Below, in pieces: positions 62,593 to 64,000 of a DNA stretch of 64,000 nt (position 1 is the first letter of the stretch; the number at the start of each line of letters is the position of its first letter). A program made the translations under genes and the position numbers. The notes under the pieces were generated by a model. It was not told where the DNA came from and ran no database searches. It worked only from the letters and a program-made list of their open reading frames with translations. The stretch is from Stemphylium vesicarium. Taxonomy: Eukaryota > Ascomycota > Dothideomycetes > Pleosporales > Pleosporaceae. The stretch is taken from assembly GCA_004380135.1 (NCBI GenBank), contig QXCR01000036.1:1-64000 (forward strand), given 5' to 3'.

Positions 62593-64000
62593 ATCGTCGG
62601 CGGAGCTCCTATGACGCGAGACACGGCGTGTCGAGGCCTATATAAGGGTAATAGAGACGTGTCTGGGGGGGAGACGTGGTAGCCGGCGGCTGCAGGAGCG
62701 AGGGTCAAAGACGCAAAGGTAGCCGCGAGGATATATGGAAAAAGAAAGACGTGGGTTAGGAACAGGAAAAAGCCATTCAATTACGAGGCTACGCGGTCAC
62801 GACACGGGTCGATGAAGAGGTCGCGGTCGCGGTTGTGGTAGCGTGAATGAGCTCGGACCGGAGCCTGCCATGAGGAGCCAACCGGAATTGGAATTCACTA
62901 CGGTTTCCCCCCTCGCAATACAGGGCCTCCTGCATCTTCTTAATACGATCTGTGACACCCTATGTATCTTGTCTTCGCTAGGCTTTCTTTAATCGTTCAC
63001 ATTTGCGTGCATTCCTGCCTACCTCCGTGTCAAAGTTCGCTCTCGTTGACGACAGATGCGTTCATACGCCTGGGGGCACGAGCACAACCAGAGCGTCTAT
63101 GTCATGTTTCCACCCTCGGCTGTAACTTGATTGTCTATGCCGTGCCAGCCCCTCTACGCTGCAGCTCATCCCACATCATCCCACAGTCATTGGTAATTTC
63201 TATGCGCTGGACTCGGATCATCCACCCCTATCGGTGCAACTACAGCATACAAGTGTTTCTTATTAAAAAGTCAAACACGCAAATAGTCGCTATCGCTATC
63301 ATAAAGCGACCTACGTTCACTACACGCAGGTCCGCCAAGATCTCAAGATGCTGTGCGCTCTTACATACGTATCGAACGGGCCTATAGTTCTGGGCGCACG
63401 AGAAGACCAAGTCGATCGGCATGCAAGTGAAAAGAAAATCTTCGTGCAGCAATTGACGCAACTAACGCGAACGCAAACATTTTTGTGCCCAAAGTGGAGC
63501 TGTGAAAGACGCGAAACGGGCGTATAGACGCGTCTTGTGTGAAAAGGTGGCCAGGCGAGCGCACGGTGACAGCGTTTCGGCTGAACCAAAACCGGCTGCG
63601 ATCGATCAATCGATAACGTGAACCAATGTCTCTGTGCGTCAGCGATCCAGGAGACATCTGACATTGTCCAAGAGTAAAATGTACGGATTGCTCAGTCGAT
63701 GGAGGGGTGATAGCCTCTATGATGCATTGTCTGACGCCAGACGCGAACCTGACGCCATGACGCATACAACCCTACGGATAACTGACTTCTGAAAAGATGG
63801 CTGGCTGCGCGAAGACAAAAACTTGGATTGATATTGGCTGGCTGGTGGCATTGCAAGGATAGATAGCTGTCGTGTCCTGGAGGAAGGTGCGACGCGATGA
63901 TTGGTCACAAATTTCCATAATTATTCCCGAATGAGACATCTTGGCCCCGCAATTGCTTCGGAGCATCGGCGAAACCTTGACTCCGGGCAAAAAGTTCGAA
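62593..64000. promoter_or_regulatory. Upstream region of the FHA gene with ACGCGN motifs
   Basis: 1.4 kb to the window edge with no convincing gene. ACGCGA occurs at 62614-62619, 22 nt before the ATG. A cluster of ACGCGA/ACGCGT lies at 63465-63470, 63509-63514, 63528-63533 and 63741-63746. These match the core of MBF (MCB) sites, which drive G1/S genes including TOS4 in yeasts. The far cluster could belong instead to a gene beyond the right edge. Confidence 0.35.

Noticed and set aside
1..64000. CRISPR arrays, transposons, secondary-metabolite backbone genes, rRNA or tRNA genes
   Set aside because: I looked for these and found no spaced repeats, terminal repeats, transposase, PKS/NRPS motifs or convincing RNA gene folds.

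Overview
This 64 kb window is nuclear DNA of a filamentous ascomycete (Pezizomycotina). Introns are mostly 46-60 nt, with GTANGT-type donors, CTAAC/CTGAC branch sites and YAG acceptors. The gene set (MedA-type developmental regulator, TOK potassium channel, LIM-RhoGAP, NACHT-WD40 NLR, THI4 with a TPP riboswitch) is typical of that group. Placement in Dothideomycetes/Pleosporales is my inference from general protein character, not a demonstrated fact. I see 21 protein-coding genes. All multi-exon models were spliced by hand, and every one gives an uninterrupted reading frame whose exon lengths sum to a multiple of three. I recognised no tRNA, rRNA, transposon or CRISPR array.

Layout. 0.9-1.3 kb: a small secreted cysteine-rich protein (+), followed by 2 kb of non-coding DNA. 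3.5-5.7 kb: a MedA-family regulator (-) with 5 kb of non-coding DNA upstream. 10.8-15.1 kb: a full ABCB transporter (-). 17.0-19.5 kb: a TOK potassium channel (-). 20.1-27.1 kb: a compact housekeeping block holding three mitochondrial genes (ETF alpha, Mia40, an OM14-like outer-membrane protein; all -) and the SWI3/RSC8-type chromatin remodelling subunit (+). 28.0-31.9 kb: a LIM-RhoGAP (-). 35.0-36.3 kb: thiazole synthase THI4 (+) preceded by a TPP riboswitch. 37.0-40.8 kb: the CLASP/Stu1 microtubule protein (+).

41.4-53.0 kb is the most accessory-looking stretch. It holds a fructosamine-kinase-like protein (-), a 1,628-residue alpha/beta-hydrolase-NACHT-WD40 NLR (+), a DHA1-type MFS exporter (-), a prolyl-4-hydroxylase-like 2OG-Fe(II) oxygenase (-) and a DUF1993 protein (+). 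53.2-62.6 kb returns to core cell biology: Vps52 (-), eIF5A (+), the Pol I factor Rrn7 (+), ubiquitin-L40 (+) and an FHA-domain Tos4/Plm2-like regulator (-).

The observations I would look at first are: (i) a predicted 2-nucleotide micro-exon, or sequentially spliced twin intron, in the OM14-like gene at 27018-27019; (ii) the NLR, which has a GC-AG intron inside its hydrolase domain and a start codon apparently cut off from the rest of the gene by an intron; (iii) the THI4 TPP aptamer with a long P3 arm and a 30-codon upstream ORF; (iv) the unannotated two-exon secreted cysteine-rich protein at the left end; (v) the 5 kb leader/promoter space of the MedA-type gene.
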